Shown here: piece by piece, positions 46,334 to 53,626 of the stretch | Position numbering within the stretch: the stretch's first letter is position 1 | Layout of the letters: each line of letters starts with the position of its first letter | Source: Gallionellaceae bacterium | GTDB lineage: Bacteria; Pseudomonadota; Gammaproteobacteria; Burkholderiales; Gallionellaceae | DNA length: 64,000 bases | Assembly: GCA_030823955.1 (NCBI GenBank) | Contig: JAVBYO010000036.1 | Location: 97,728-161,727 of the forward strand | Reading direction: 5' to 3' | Program-made: the position numbers and the translations under genes | The notes under the pieces: generated by a model | Told to the model about the DNA's origin: nothing | Database searches by the model: none | Seen by the model: only the letters and a program-made list of their open reading frames with translations

Positions 46334-46945
46334 TTATCCGCAGCACTTGGATGCAGGTTTAACAATAGTCACCGGCTCGGTCACGCAGCACGAATTCGCT
46401 TTCGCGGCGGTGCTGGTTGTCGCAGGGCCGAGATAACGTTCGGCGAGCGTCAGCATGGCGCGCGCCGGGGTGTCTTTCACCTTCTGCGCCAGATCGACCG
46501 CGTAACGCATATCCAGATCGCTCACGCCGAGTTTGCGCGCTTGGTCGTAATGGTATTTGAAGCACGGTTCGCAGTTCGCGCCTATCGCCGCACCGATGGC
46601 CACCAGCTCTGCAACCTGTTCGGTGAAAAGCGAAGGGACTGCCCCGATGCCCAGCCACTCGGACAATTCGTCGCGGCTGGGATAGCGCCCGGACAGAACC
46701 TCTTCCCCGTCCAGCAAAATCAACGGCAACGCCTCGGCACCGGAACGCTCCAGATAAGCCTTGGCTTTTGCATTTTCGACGAACGCCATCGGCTGTTGCG
46801 CCAAGTTGAAGCGCTCGATCTCGCCACCGGAACGTTTCAGCCAATCCACATCGGCGCTGAAGTCCACCAACGCCTGATCGACTTCGGTGCCGCATACTCC
46901 CGTGCTACAGCACAAAGCGGGATCGAATACTTGAAGCTTATTCAT
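46334..46945 (-). CDS. arsD: ArsD arsenic metallochaperone fused to an AhpD-like domain
   Basis: The N-terminal 110 residues are ArsD, which hands arsenite to ArsA; the metal-site cysteines are in PALCCSTGVCG (Cys12, Cys13, Cys18). About 60 further residues look like an AhpD/carboxymuconolactone-decarboxylase domain: IGANCEPCFKYHYDQARKLG has CxxCxxxH. The tail ends with the vicinal pairs SCCV and KCCG, as in ArsD. At 203 residues it is longer than plain ArsD (about 120). The ATG at 46945 is preceded by AAGGAG. It joins arsC upstream and arsA downstream. Confidence 0.88.
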   Translation of the reverse strand: MNKLQVFDPALCCSTGVCGTEVDQALVDFSADVDWLKRSGGEIERFNLAQQPMAFVENAKAKAYLERSGAEALPLILLDGEEVLSGRYPSRDELSEWLGIGAVPSLFTEQVAELVAIGAAIGANCEPCFKYHYDQARKLGVSDLDMRYAVDLAQKVKDTPARAMLTLAERYLGPATTSTAAKANSCCVTEPVTIVKPASKCCG

Positions 46946-46993
46946 TTCATTCTCCTTCCTAAACCGGACAAACCGGAACCGAAGAGATGGAAT

Positions 46994-47106
46994 GTAGGAG
47001 CGTGCCCTGCTGCGTGTGTTGTTGGAGCTTAAGCTCCGTACAACCACGGCGTACTCCTTGCGGGTGCACGCGACAGCGCTCTTTCGCGTGCAGGGCACGC
47101 TCCTAC
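46994..47106. repeat. GTAGGAGCG-family repeat interrupted by a nested module
   Basis: The ends GTAGGAGCGTGCCCTG and CAGGGCACGCTCCTAC are identical to those of the simple copy at 20604. Between the left end and GCACGCGACAGCGCTCTTTC lies a 55-bp insert, so the two copies are an empty and a filled form. It lies between arsC and arsD. Confidence 0.85.
47012..47066 (+). repeat. 55-bp nested module, copy b
   Basis: It runs from GCGTGTGTTGTTG to CCTTGCGGGTG and has the perfect central palindrome GGAGCTTAAGCTCC. It aligns without gaps with copies a and c. Confidence 0.7.
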
Positions 47107-47139
47107 AAAACCACCAGAGTAGCGAACTCTCGCTATGAT

Positions 47140-47637
47140 TTAATCCTTAATACGTCCGATTTCGGCCAGCTTCTCTTTCAGCGCCAGCTTGTCCAGCTTC
47201 TCGACTGGCAGACTCATGAACAACTGGATGCGCCGCGCCAACTGATCGGCAGCGTGCTTGAATGCGGCACGACGCGCTTCGTCGCCTTCGACATGCGCAG
47301 GATCGGGGATACCCCAGTGTGCGGTCATCGGCGAGCCGAACCAGACCGGGCAAACCTCGCCCGCCGCGTTATCACATACGGTGAAGACGAAATCGAACTC
47401 GGGCGCACCGGGGGCCGCGAACTCGTCCCAGCTCTTGCTGCGCAAGCCATCGGTGGAATGTCCGTTCGCTTTCAGCCATTCCAGCGCGCCCGGATTCACT
47501 TTACCCGCCGGTTTGCTACCCGCGCTGCAGGCCTTGAACTTGCCTTTACCCAGCGTATTGAACAGCACTTCGCCCAAGATACTGCGAGCCGAATTGCCGG
47601 TACACAACACCAGTACGTTATATTGTTTCTCGCTCAT
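47140..47637 (-). CDS. arsC: Arsenate reductase, low-molecular-weight phosphatase type
   Basis: The 165-residue enzyme reduces arsenate to arsenite. The catalytic loop is LVLCTGNSARS with Cys12, and the relay cysteines Cys88 (TVCDN) and Cys96 (GEVCPVW) follow, so it is the thioredoxin-type rather than the glutaredoxin-type ArsC. DPAHVEGDE carries the general acid. It sits downstream of arsR on the same strand. Confidence 0.96.
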   Translation of the reverse strand: MSEKQYNVLVLCTGNSARSILGEVLFNTLGKGKFKACSAGSKPAGKVNPGALEWLKANGHSTDGLRSKSWDEFAAPGAPEFDFVFTVCDNAAGEVCPVWFGSPMTAHWGIPDPAHVEGDEARRAAFKHAADQLARRIQLFMSLPVEKLDKLALKEKLAEIGRIKD

Positions 47638-47658
47638 TTCATTTTCCTTTATTCACGT

Positions 47659-47976
47659 TTAACACTTCTTGATCGGAGAGCACTGTGTCGCATCCCCCGC
47701 ACAGCAATGCTCGGTGAGATACGCGATCAGCCCGTCCATCTCTGCATAGTTGGCGCTGTAGATGACGAAACGCCCCTCGCTGCGTGATTTGACGAGCTTC
47801 GCATGGCTCAGCGTCTTCAGATGGAACGACAACGTGGCGGGTGGGATAGCCAAGCGCTCCCCCAACATACCGGCAGCCATGCCCTCGCTACCCGCCTGCA
47901 CCAGCAGACGAAATACCGACAGACGCGATTCCTGTGCCAGTGCCGCCAACGCTTCAACTGCCGCTTCGATCTTCAT
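47659..47976 (-). CDS. arsR: ArsR-family arsenic-responsive repressor
   Basis: The 105-residue repressor has a winged helix with RLAIPPATLSFHLKTLSHAKLVKSRSEGR. The usual ELCVCDL arsenic motif is absent; instead Cys91, Cys92 and Cys99 sit near the C-terminus (HCCAGDATQC), similar to the C-terminal site known in Acidithiobacillus ArsR. It begins the ars operon, and a TTTCCA/TGGAAA dyad lies upstream. The ATG at 47976 is preferred over a GTG two codons earlier. Confidence 0.93.
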   Translation of the reverse strand: MKIEAAVEALAALAQESRLSVFRLLVQAGSEGMAAGMLGERLAIPPATLSFHLKTLSHAKLVKSRSEGRFVIYSANYAEMDGLIAYLTEHCCAGDATQCSPIKKC

Positions 47977-48001
47977 TTCCACCCCGCATCAATGATTCTA
48001 C

Positions 48002-48021
48002 ATTTCCAATATTATGGAAAT
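48002..48021. promoter_or_regulatory. Probable ArsR operator
   Basis: ATTTCCA and TGGAAAT form an inverted repeat around ATATTA, 25 bases before the arsR start. Its position and AT-rich dyad fit a repressor site for the ars operon. Confidence 0.55.
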
Positions 48022-48082
48022 ATTAAAAGCATTGCAAGCACCGAACGGGCATCGCAATGAACTTTCCTGCGGCAACGCGTTC

Positions 48083-48108
48083 TGCCGCGCATCAGCGCGG
48101 CACTTTTT
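48083..48108 (+). terminator. Hairpin with T-run, plus strand
   Basis: TGCCGCGC and GCGCGGCA form an 8-bp stem with loop ATCA, followed by CTTTTT. It reads as an intrinsic terminator on the plus strand, although no plus-strand gene ends here. On the minus strand it follows the small ORF at 48145-48222 but lacks a T-run in that direction. Confidence 0.4.
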
Positions 48109-48144
48109 CGATCAGGGGTAACTACGCTTGAAGGCGTCCCGCGC

Positions 48145-48222
48145 TTAGACCGGGACGGTGTAGGTCAATACGGCGATCCATTCGGAAACGGTCAATGCGA
48201 TCAATACCAGATACTTCTTCAT
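48145..48222 (-). CDS. Small membrane protein candidate, 25 residues
   Basis: An ATG at 48222 is preceded by AAAGGA seven bases away, a strong ribosome site. The 25-codon frame starts MKKYLVLIALTVSEWIAVL and ends YTVPV before TAA. It has two lysines followed by a single hydrophobic segment, as in short membrane peptides. It lies in a 280-base gap upstream of arsR and on the same strand. No family is recognised; I cannot say whether it is expressed. Confidence 0.5.
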   Translation of the reverse strand: MKKYLVLIALTVSEWIAVLTYTVPV

Positions 48223-48344
48223 GATGTGTCCTTTCATTAACGATGAGCGGTTCACTCGGATGCTATGACCGGCCAGCACGAACAAAGTTCAATCCCGACG
48301 AATATTGTATGATTTAGCCCATTACAAGCTACCAACCCGGACAT

Positions 48345-48893
48345 ATGAAGATCACCCTGATTCGACACGGCGAAAGTGAAGCCAACGTCGGCCATTTCAT
48401 CAACGATGACCCAACCAGACCCGTACACCTCACGGCTAAAGGCATCGCCCAGGCGGAAGCATTGACTGTCGCGCTGCATGACGAGCCCTACACTCACGCT
48501 TATGTTTCGGAGTTTCCGCGCGCCCAAGAGACGCTGGCCATCCTGTTACGTGGCCGCACGTTGCCGCTGCACATCGATCCGCGTCTGAACGAGCGCAAGT
48601 CGGGCATGGATGGGCAGCCAGTGGATGCATTCAACGACCAGGTGAAATGCGATCCCCTGCATTTCAAGACACCTATGGGAGAGTCCTTCCTGGAGCAGAT
48701 GGAACGGCTGCGCGATCTGCTGGACGAGCTCGCCGCGCGTCATCCGGACGGGCACATAGTGGCGGTCTCACACGAAAATCCCATCCTCGCCGCACAAGGC
48801 CTCACCACTTCGGCGGCGGCTGTCGTATTCGCACACATGCCCAACTGCGGCCGTATCGAGCTGACTTGGCCGCCTATCCCCGCACCGGTTTAG
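48345..48893 (+). CDS. Histidine phosphatase family protein
   Basis: The 182-residue protein has the active-site motif RHGESEAN (residues 7-14, His8), a second His in IVAVSHENP, and the FPRAQETLAILL and LNERKSGMDG blocks. It resembles phosphoglycerate-mutase-like phosphatases of unknown substrate. Its 3' end overlaps the convergent kinase gene by 20 bases. Confidence 0.88.
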   Translation: MKITLIRHGESEANVGHFINDDPTRPVHLTAKGIAQAEALTVALHDEPYTHAYVSEFPRAQETLAILLRGRTLPLHIDPRLNERKSGMDGQPVDAFNDQVKCDPLHFKTPMGESFLEQMERLRDLLDELAARHPDGHIVAVSHENPILAAQGLTTSAAAVVFAHMPNCGRIELTWPPIPAPV

Positions 48894-50262
48894 CCCGCAG
48901 CGCATCGAACCAGTTGCACCACTGCCGGTATTTTTCCGGCAGCCGCGCGTCCGTATGCGCCACATTGATCCGCTCCGCTGCACTATCTCCGCCACTCGGG
49001 CGGCCTGCCGCCAGCCAAGCCGCACCTTGCAGACTCGCGTCCGGCTGGCGCAACAGGTAAACCGCCGCAGGCGCACAACGCGCGATGCCGTAGCGTAACG
49101 CGGGGAGCGACGACAACCCGCCGGAGAGATAGACACGCTCGATAGCAGACACCCGGTGCAGCTCTTCCAGTATGCGCGTCACGCGAAACACGATGGCTTC
49201 CAACAACAGCGCCCCGGTCTGCCGTGCCGACAGATGGGTCACCGGAGCCGAGAACTGTAGGCCGAGGTCTCCGCGAAAATACGGCGCGCCCACCCCGCTG
49301 GGTTCGGCCAGACAGAAGATGTCGCTCACTGCCAAATCTTCCGCCTGACAATCCGCGACCGGATAAGGCGCGAGTGCTGCCGCAATGGAATTGAGCGTGC
49401 CTTCCAGCGCGAGATGGGCCGTTCCATCGGCATCCTGATAGAGCAAAGTACGCAGATAACCCGACAAGCCCTCCGCCGGGGCAGCGCGCATAACAAACCC
49501 TCCCGTGCCCAGATTGACCAGCGCCGCCCGCCCCTCCCCACCCGCTGCCGCGTAGAAAGCGGCGGACTGGTCGGCCACACAAACTTGCAGCAAAAGGCCA
49601 TTGTCCAGTCGGATGGCAGCTCCGCAAGAAGGGATGATCTGCGGCAACACGGCCAGCGGCACACCGAACAAGGCACACAACTCGGGCGACCATCTTTGCT
49701 GGTAAATATCGAAAAGCAGCGTGCGCGCCGCCATCGAGGCATCGGTCACAAAATGCCTGCCGCCCGTCCAATGCCAGATCAGAAAAGTGTCCAGCGTCCC
49801 CACCAGATATTCGCCCCGCTCAAGGCGCTCGCGCCAGTGCGGATTCGATTGCAATAACACCTGCAATTTGGGCGCAAAATAATGTGGTGTCAGACGCAAG
49901 CCGCTCAGTGCAGAGATGCGCGCTTCCTGTGTCTGCAACAGCGCGCAGCTCGCCGCCCCGCGCGTATCCTGCCATGAGATCAGTGGTGTCACAGGCTGAC
50001 CGCTTGTTCGTTCCCAGATCAAAAAGGAAGAACGCTGGCTACACAGGGCGAGCGGCGGCAACTCCTCGGTTCGCGCCAGACATTGTGCCAGCACCTGCTG
50101 CGCGGCAGCCACATAGGCCAACGCATCACTTTCGTAGCGATCAGCGTTGATTGACATCTCCGGCGCGGGACAAGAAACAAGCTCGCGTAACACGCCATCG
50201 GACTGCAACAGCCCGGCTTTGACCGACGTGCTGCCAAGATCGAGCGCAATGGCGGAAATCAT
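48874..50262 (-). CDS. FGGY-family carbohydrate kinase
   Basis: The protein of 462 residues has the ATP-binding N-terminal motif ALDLGSTSVKAGLL, LISWQDTRGAASCALL, and the second-half ATP loop VNLGTGGFVMRAAPAE and ERVYLSGGLSSLPAL. These place it in the FGGY family (gluconate, xylulose, glycerol and similar). The sugar cannot be assigned. The start at 50262 (MISAIALDLG) fits the family, but an ATG at 50310 with AGGTGA upstream would add 16 residues. Confidence 0.88.
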   Translation of the reverse strand: MISAIALDLGSTSVKAGLLQSDGVLRELVSCPAPEMSINADRYESDALAYVAAAQQVLAQCLARTEELPPLALCSQRSSFLIWERTSGQPVTPLISWQDTRGAASCALLQTQEARISALSGLRLTPHYFAPKLQVLLQSNPHWRERLERGEYLVGTLDTFLIWHWTGGRHFVTDASMAARTLLFDIYQQRWSPELCALFGVPLAVLPQIIPSCGAAIRLDNGLLLQVCVADQSAAFYAAAGGEGRAALVNLGTGGFVMRAAPAEGLSGYLRTLLYQDADGTAHLALEGTLNSIAAALAPYPVADCQAEDLAVSDIFCLAEPSGVGAPYFRGDLGLQFSAPVTHLSARQTGALLLEAIVFRVTRILEELHRVSAIERVYLSGGLSSLPALRYGIARCAPAAVYLLRQPDASLQGAAWLAAGRPSGGDSAAERINVAHTDARLPEKYRQWCNWFDALRAKPVRG

Positions 50263-50641
50263 CGCCGCGTGCGCTCCCGTCCCTTCGCAATTTGGTAAAT
50301 CAGCATCCATCACATCACCTATCCGGCAGACTGAACACACACCCGTCGCATGTATTGAAGTCGTGAGTGTAAATCATCGCGGCAGCAACAAAAGAGCGGC
50401 GCTTGCCGCGAAGGAAAATATAACGTCTAATCCAGCCCACGTTAAAGAGGCGTAGTGCAAAGGCTACGCTGCTTATCGTGAGATAAATCGAATCATGAGG
50501 GAAATTACGAATGGTGCTTTTGTCGGAAGGATTAGGGGGTGCCATAATCTCACCCAAAGCAAAAACAAGGCATTGCATAACAGATACCAGATTGCACACC
50601 GCCAAGGTGCCTTTCAAGGCATTTTTTAGGGTGTCTACTTT
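50263..50641. other. Intergenic stretch before the cassette genes
   Basis: This 379-base stretch has lower GC than its surroundings. A 100-codon minus-strand open frame covers part of it but begins with TTG, has no ribosome site and no recognisable family, so I do not call it. A hairpin with T-run lies at 50608-50627. The left boundary of the first integron cassette should fall here but I could not locate an attC or attI. Confidence 0.5.
50608..50627 (+). terminator. Short hairpin with T6
   Basis: TGCCT and AGGCA form a 5-bp stem, loop TTCA, followed by six T. It lies just ahead of the first cassette gene on the plus strand. Confidence 0.4.
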
Positions 50642-51043
50642 ATGTTAGAGCTTATGTCACTAACAAAGTTACGAATTCTAAATTGGGCAATGATCATCCC
50701 GGGAATCATCGTGCCGTTTATCCCCCCCATGTATCACAGGGGTTTATTTGACGGTATCTCATACATGATGATTGATGGGAATACATTCATGCGGGCTGTA
50801 CTAATCTTGTTATTGATGGCAGCCCCCTACCTATTGATTGCATTATTACAATACGCAGAGTGCAGTGTTCGGGGAACGAGACACCTGTTGTTATTAAACA
50901 TTGGAATCGCCACGATTCAACTAATTGTTTATTTCGAATTCTATGACACCTTCGTAATGGGACTATTTGTTTGGGCGTTTCCAGTTTTAACACTTCCGGC
51001 AATCCTTATCGTGACCGTGATCGCAAGCAAGCAAGCAAAATAA
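50642..51043 (+). CDS. Hypothetical membrane protein, integron-cassette-like
   Basis: The 133-residue protein has four predicted helices (ILNWAMIIPGIIVPFI, AVLILLLMAAPYLLIALL, LLLLNIGIATIQLIVYF and VWAFPVLTLPAILIVTVIA). No family is recognised. It is AT-richer than neighbours, and its stop codon is eight bases before an attC-like site, as is usual for integron gene cassettes. A second ATG lies four codons downstream. Confidence 0.65.
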   Translation: MLELMSLTKLRILNWAMIIPGIIVPFIPPMYHRGLFDGISYMMIDGNTFMRAVLILLLMAAPYLLIALLQYAECSVRGTRHLLLLNIGIATIQLIVYFEFYDTFVMGLFVWAFPVLTLPAILIVTVIASKQAK

Positions 51044-51050
51044 TGAGCTC

Positions 51051-51110
51051 TAACCCGGCAGTCGAGAGGGACTGCGCAAAAGCGCGCAGCCCCTCACTTT
51101 TACGTTATGC
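51051..51110 (+). other. Integron attC-like site 1
   Basis: The 60-base site runs TAACCCGGCAGTCGAG...CTCACTTTTACGTTATGC. TAAC pairs with GTTA (R box), an unpaired spacer follows, then AGTCGAG pairs with CTCACT leaving one extrahelical C (L box). A GC-rich stem GGGACTGCGC/GCGCAGCCC with AAAA loop closes it. These are the structural marks of attC. Recombination would be between 51104 and 51105. Confidence 0.85.
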
Positions 51111-51128
51111 CATCTGGGAGGACTGACT

Positions 51129-52064
51129 ATGCCCCTGTGCATCTTTTGCCGCAACGAGCGTGAGCTCACCGAGGAACACATTGTTCCTGACTGCGTTGGC
51201 GGCTCTCTGAAGCCGAAGCTACTCTGCAAGGAATGCAACAGCACCCTTGGCAGCACAATCGACGGCCCGTTTTCCAATACTGTGCTGGTTCAACTGCCGC
51301 GCCAGTCTTATCAGATTCCCGGAAAGAGCGGTACAGTTCCCAATCCCTTTGGTAATTACGGAGCAACTACCCACGAAGGCCGGGAACTGAGCATCCGGCT
51401 TGACGAGCAATTCAAGCCATACGTCAAGCCGATAGTTTCCGAACAAAAAACCGATCCGGGTCTCGAAATCAGCATCACCATTGACAAGGAAGATGAAGGA
51501 GACATTGAGTCCATCCTTCGGAAGAAGATTACTCGCTACTACCGAAGTCTCGGTATGCCTGACGACAAAATTCAAACCGAGGTGGATCAAGCTGTTCTGG
51601 ACGCCAAGAAGATTGCTGTGCCAGTTTCCCACCAGCCAACGATCAAGTATTCATTCTCAATTGATATCAATGTCCTTATTCTCGAAAGCATCAAGATTGC
51701 CTACGAAATTGCAGCGCTTGAGTTCGGGGAGAAGTACGTAACATATTCTCCCGTCGCCGAGGCTCTCCGATGTGCCCTTCGGCATCAACGACGAGATGGA
51801 ATTGGCGGCGGTCTCGGCATTGACTTCGGCCCACTGAAAGCCATATTGCCTGGGCAAGATGCTCACTACGTCCTACTACTTCACAATTCATGTGTTGTGT
51901 CGATCTTTGGAATTGCCTCCATCGTCGAGTATTGCGGAGAGAAAGAAACGTTCGCGCGTTCCATAGACGATGCGGTGCTCTATGTCTTCGATCCAGTTAA
52001 TCGATCTCACGCCAAACATCTTCTGGCTGATTTCTTGTTCCAGTATGCCAACGGGAAGGCATAA
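51129..52064 (+). CDS. HNH endonuclease domain protein, integron-cassette-borne
   Basis: The 311-residue protein begins with a zinc-supported HNH motif: CIFC (Cys4, Cys7), TEEHIVPDCVGG (His17), then CKECNSTLGSTIDG (Cys33, Cys36, Asn37). The remaining 250 residues are not recognised. A strong GGGAGG lies seven bases before the ATG. It starts 24 bases after one attC-like site, and its stop overlaps the next, so it is a single-gene cassette. Such HNH proteins may act on DNA in defence, but this is inference. Confidence 0.85.
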   Translation: MPLCIFCRNERELTEEHIVPDCVGGSLKPKLLCKECNSTLGSTIDGPFSNTVLVQLPRQSYQIPGKSGTVPNPFGNYGATTHEGRELSIRLDEQFKPYVKPIVSEQKTDPGLEISITIDKEDEGDIESILRKKITRYYRSLGMPDDKIQTEVDQAVLDAKKIAVPVSHQPTIKYSFSIDINVLILESIKIAYEIAALEFGEKYVTYSPVAEALRCALRHQRRDGIGGGLGIDFGPLKAILPGQDAHYVLLLHNSCVVSIFGIASIVEYCGEKETFARSIDDAVLYVFDPVNRSHAKHLLADFLFQYANGKA

Positions 52065-52124
52065 CCCGGCAGTCGAGCGAACCTGCGCAAAAAACCGCGC
52101 AGGCCGCTCACTTCTACGTTCGCC
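52062..52124 (+). other. Integron attC-like site 2
   Basis: It shares TAACCCGGCAGTCGAG and CTCACTTYTACGTT with site 1, with a different central stem (CCTGCGC/GCGCAGG). The stop codon of the HNH gene is the first three bases of the site. The right core is GTTCGCC, which departs from the GTTRRRY consensus. Confidence 0.8.
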
Positions 52125-52185
52125 CGCCTCCCCGCCCTCGGTTTTTACAGCCTCGTTCATCCTCCTTCAGATGCTGAAACACCTC

Positions 52186-53496
52186 TCAGGTTTTACCCCC
52201 CAGCCCCGCATCGCTCTCATAACGACAATACGTCTCGCGAATGAAACACGCACCGATCAAGCCGATCAGCGCAAAGGCGAACATCACCGCTAATCCGGCC
52301 TGATAGTTCTGCGGCGTATAGACCCGCGCACCGTCTAGCATCTGTCCGCCCCATGCTTTGTCCATCACCCAGCCCACCAGAGGTTGCAATATGCCCGCGC
52401 CGATGAACGAGCCGGTGTTCACCAGGCTGGTCGCCATGCCGGACAGTGCGGGCGGGTTCACTTCCTTGGCGCTGGCCCAGCCGAGGGTGAAGCCGGATGC
52501 ACAGAAACCCATCACAAAGAACTGTGTGTAACTCCAGGCCAGCGGCAGTTGCCATAACAACAGGATGGGCAGCCAGCACAACACATACAGCAGCGAACCG
52601 CCGACGATGAGCGGCTTGCGCCGCCCGATGTAGTCCGAGAGCAGGCCGCTGCCCATCGCACCGACGGCAAAACCGACCAGCAGCAGCGTGTTATGCAGAC
52701 TGGCCAATTCGCGGCTCATGCCGTGGGCATCGCGCAGATACGGCACTGCCCATAATCCGGCGAAAGCGAACAGGGTTCCGGCGATGCCGAAATTGGGGAA
52801 GAAACTGGGCCAGGTCGCCCGGTTCTTCGCCACTTGCACCAATCCGTCCCACCAATGCCCCTGATGTTTGGGATGCGGCGGCTTGCCTTCCAGTTCGCGC
52901 ATACTCGGCAATCCCGCCTCGTGCGGATGGTTGCGCACCAGCAGCCACACCAGCAGCGCCAGCAACAGCGAGAATACGCCGACACCGGCGAACACGTTAC
53001 GCCACGAGGTCTGCGCCACTAGCCAGACCAGCGGCGAAGCCGACAATACCGCGCCGATGTTGCCCAGCAGAATAGCCAATCCACCCGCCGCGCCGAAGTG
53101 ACGATCGTGGAACCACACAGCATTGATCTTCATCAGCGCGATGAAGAACACCGACACCCCCAGCCCGCTCAACAAACGTGCGGCATACGCCATCGGCAGA
53201 CTGTCTGCCCAGGCGAACATGAGCGAACCGATACCCGACACCAGCGCCCCCGCGAAGACGATACGGCGTACTCCCAGCGTATCCACCATCACCCCGACCG
53301 GGATCTGCATCAGCATGTAGATGTAGAAATACATGGCGGCCAAACCGCCCAAAGCCGCGCCGCTGGCCTGAAAATCGCGCTGTAGCTCACCGGCGATGGC
53401 GGCGGGAGCCATGCGGTGGAAGAATGCCAGCATGTAACACAGCGCCACCAGAATGAAGGCGATCCAACGTAAACGGCGAATCTTTTGATGTGGCAT
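52186..53496 (-). CDS. Major facilitator superfamily transporter
   Basis: The 436-residue protein has twelve predicted helices, with GVMVDTLGVRRIVFAGALVSG as the loop 2-3 MFS motif, and MGSGLLSDYIGRRKPLIVGG in the second half. It resembles the NNP/ACS-like organic-anion MFS branch. The substrate is unknown. The C-terminus is charged and short. Confidence 0.9.
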   Translation of the reverse strand: MPHQKIRRLRWIAFILVALCYMLAFFHRMAPAAIAGELQRDFQASGAALGGLAAMYFYIYMLMQIPVGVMVDTLGVRRIVFAGALVSGIGSLMFAWADSLPMAYAARLLSGLGVSVFFIALMKINAVWFHDRHFGAAGGLAILLGNIGAVLSASPLVWLVAQTSWRNVFAGVGVFSLLLALLVWLLVRNHPHEAGLPSMRELEGKPPHPKHQGHWWDGLVQVAKNRATWPSFFPNFGIAGTLFAFAGLWAVPYLRDAHGMSRELASLHNTLLLVGFAVGAMGSGLLSDYIGRRKPLIVGGSLLYVLCWLPILLLWQLPLAWSYTQFFVMGFCASGFTLGWASAKEVNPPALSGMATSLVNTGSFIGAGILQPLVGWVMDKAWGGQMLDGARVYTPQNYQAGLAVMFAFALIGLIGACFIRETYCRYESDAGLGGKT

Positions 53497-53626
53497 GGGA
53501 ATTCTTTACCCCGGATTGGTCTATTCCGCTCACCGATACCCCCGATGCGCCGAGGGGAAACAAGGAAGCGCTTGCCTTGCTCGCCTATTTTGTCAACAAT
53601 GACACCCCATCACAGGAGCATATTCA

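Noticed and set aside
50315..50617. A 100-codon minus-strand frame upstream of the FGGY kinase
   Set aside because: It starts with TTG, has no ribosome site, overlaps the kinase 5' end and has no recognisable sequence.
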